A DNA stretch of 5,252 nucleotides from Alphaproteobacteria bacterium (GTDB lineage Bacteria > Pseudomonadota > Alphaproteobacteria > RS24), in NCBI GenBank assembly GCA_028816945.1, contig JAPPQG010000136.1, positions 1 through 5,252 of the forward strand, read 5' to 3'. The translations under genes were made by a program, and so were the position numbers. The notes beneath the pieces are model-generated. The model was not told the origin of the DNA, searched no databases, and was given only the letters and a program-made list of their open reading frames with translations. Each line of letters starts with the position of its first letter. The first letter of the stretch is position 1. Positions 4,933 to 5,252 of the stretch are shown here, piece by piece.

Positions 4933-5252
4933 CTATTGCGAATCAGTAGCATTGTTTTGGGGATTGAATAGGGCTTGCCCGACCAAACTCAACAAATCAA
5001 CAGTCCCCTGTGTGTAGGAAATCTCATCCCCATCAGCCAACATGGTCTCACTCCCGCCTGCTGTTAGGGCAATATAATTCCCGCCCAAAAGCCCTTCAGC
5101 TGCGACTTTTGCGCTCGTATCATCAGGCAGGCGGACATCTGCACGGATGAAAAGGGCAAGATTGGCAGAATAAGTATTACTATTTAATTCTTGACTCGCA
5201 ACAGTGCCAATTTTAATGCCCGACATACGCACATCGCTACCGACTGTCACCC
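4933..5252 (-). CDS. mlaD: MCE/MlaD-like phospholipid transport protein, C-terminal part
   Basis: The fragment matches the MCE domain of MlaD, the substrate-binding subunit of the inner-membrane Mla ABC complex that moves phospholipids between inner and outer membranes. Visible are VGSDVRMSGIKIGTV, the hallmark opening of the MCE fold, and the hydrophobic loop region AAEGLLGGNYIAL, followed by ADGDEISYTQGTVDLLSLVGQALF, where MlaD proteins usually end in a similar helix. A GTG at 5250 is best read as an internal valine. The coding frame stays open to the window edge, and the N-terminal membrane anchor is missing, so the true start lies beyond 5252. It ends at a TAG 20 bases before the DUF2155 gene and probably shares its transcript. 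Another MCE family member cannot be excluded. Confidence 0.85.
   Translation of the reverse strand, partial: VTVGSDVRMSGIKIGTVASQELNSNTYSANLALFIRADVRLPDDTSAKVAAEGLLGGNYIALTAGGSETMLADGDEISYTQGTVDLLSLVGQALFNPQNNATDSQ

Noticed and set aside
4707..4949. 80-residue plus-strand frame
   Set aside because: It lies antisense to DUF2155, whose signal peptide and conserved motifs are convincing; the plus-strand translation resembles nothing known.
5248..5250. GTG as the start of the mlaD-like gene
   Set aside because: It falls inside the conserved MCE opening motif, and the frame stays open to the window edge, so the codon is internal.

Overview
The window looks like a housekeeping segment of an alphaproteobacterial chromosome of intermediate GC with AT-rich intergenic DNA. 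The assignment rests on three things. The gene order aroQ-accB-accC-aat followed by an opposing DUF2155 gene and an mlaD-like gene is one I associate with Alphaproteobacteria. The AccB biotin site reads EAMKTMN. The Aat protein carries the WVDPxRRGILPL variant I recall from that class. I cannot name a genus. No mobile element, CRISPR array, rRNA or tRNA is visible.

Layout. Bases 1-154 are AT-rich and hold no gene. On the minus strand, thiS (sulfur carrier) and thiG (thiazole synthase) form a tight pair separated by one base; the C-terminal Gly codons of thiS form the thiG ribosome-binding site. A divergent intergenic region (about 1260-1538) follows. It has no gene but is rich in short direct and inverted repeats built on CATATG and TTAA, and holds candidate promoters in both directions. 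The plus strand then carries aroQ (type II dehydroquinase), accB and accC (biotin carrier and biotin carboxylase of acetyl-CoA carboxylase) and aat (leucyl/phenylalanyl-tRNA-protein transferase), probably one operon. Two minus-strand genes converge on aat: a secreted DUF2155 protein, whose last 20 codons and stop overlap the end of aat by 64 bp, and the C-terminal part of an MCE/MlaD-like protein that runs off the right edge.

How they work together. ThiS and ThiG act together in thiamine thiazole synthesis. AroQ feeds the shikimate pathway. AccB and AccC carry out the biotin-carboxylation half reaction of the first step of fatty acid synthesis (accA and accD are elsewhere). Aat marks proteins for N-degron degradation. 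The DUF2155 and MlaD-like proteins belong to the cell envelope. I see no clearly undescribed system. The points most worth a second look are the repeat array between thiS and aroQ, the lysine-rich N-terminal extension on ThiG, and the aat/DUF2155 overlap in which conserved ends of both proteins share the same DNA.
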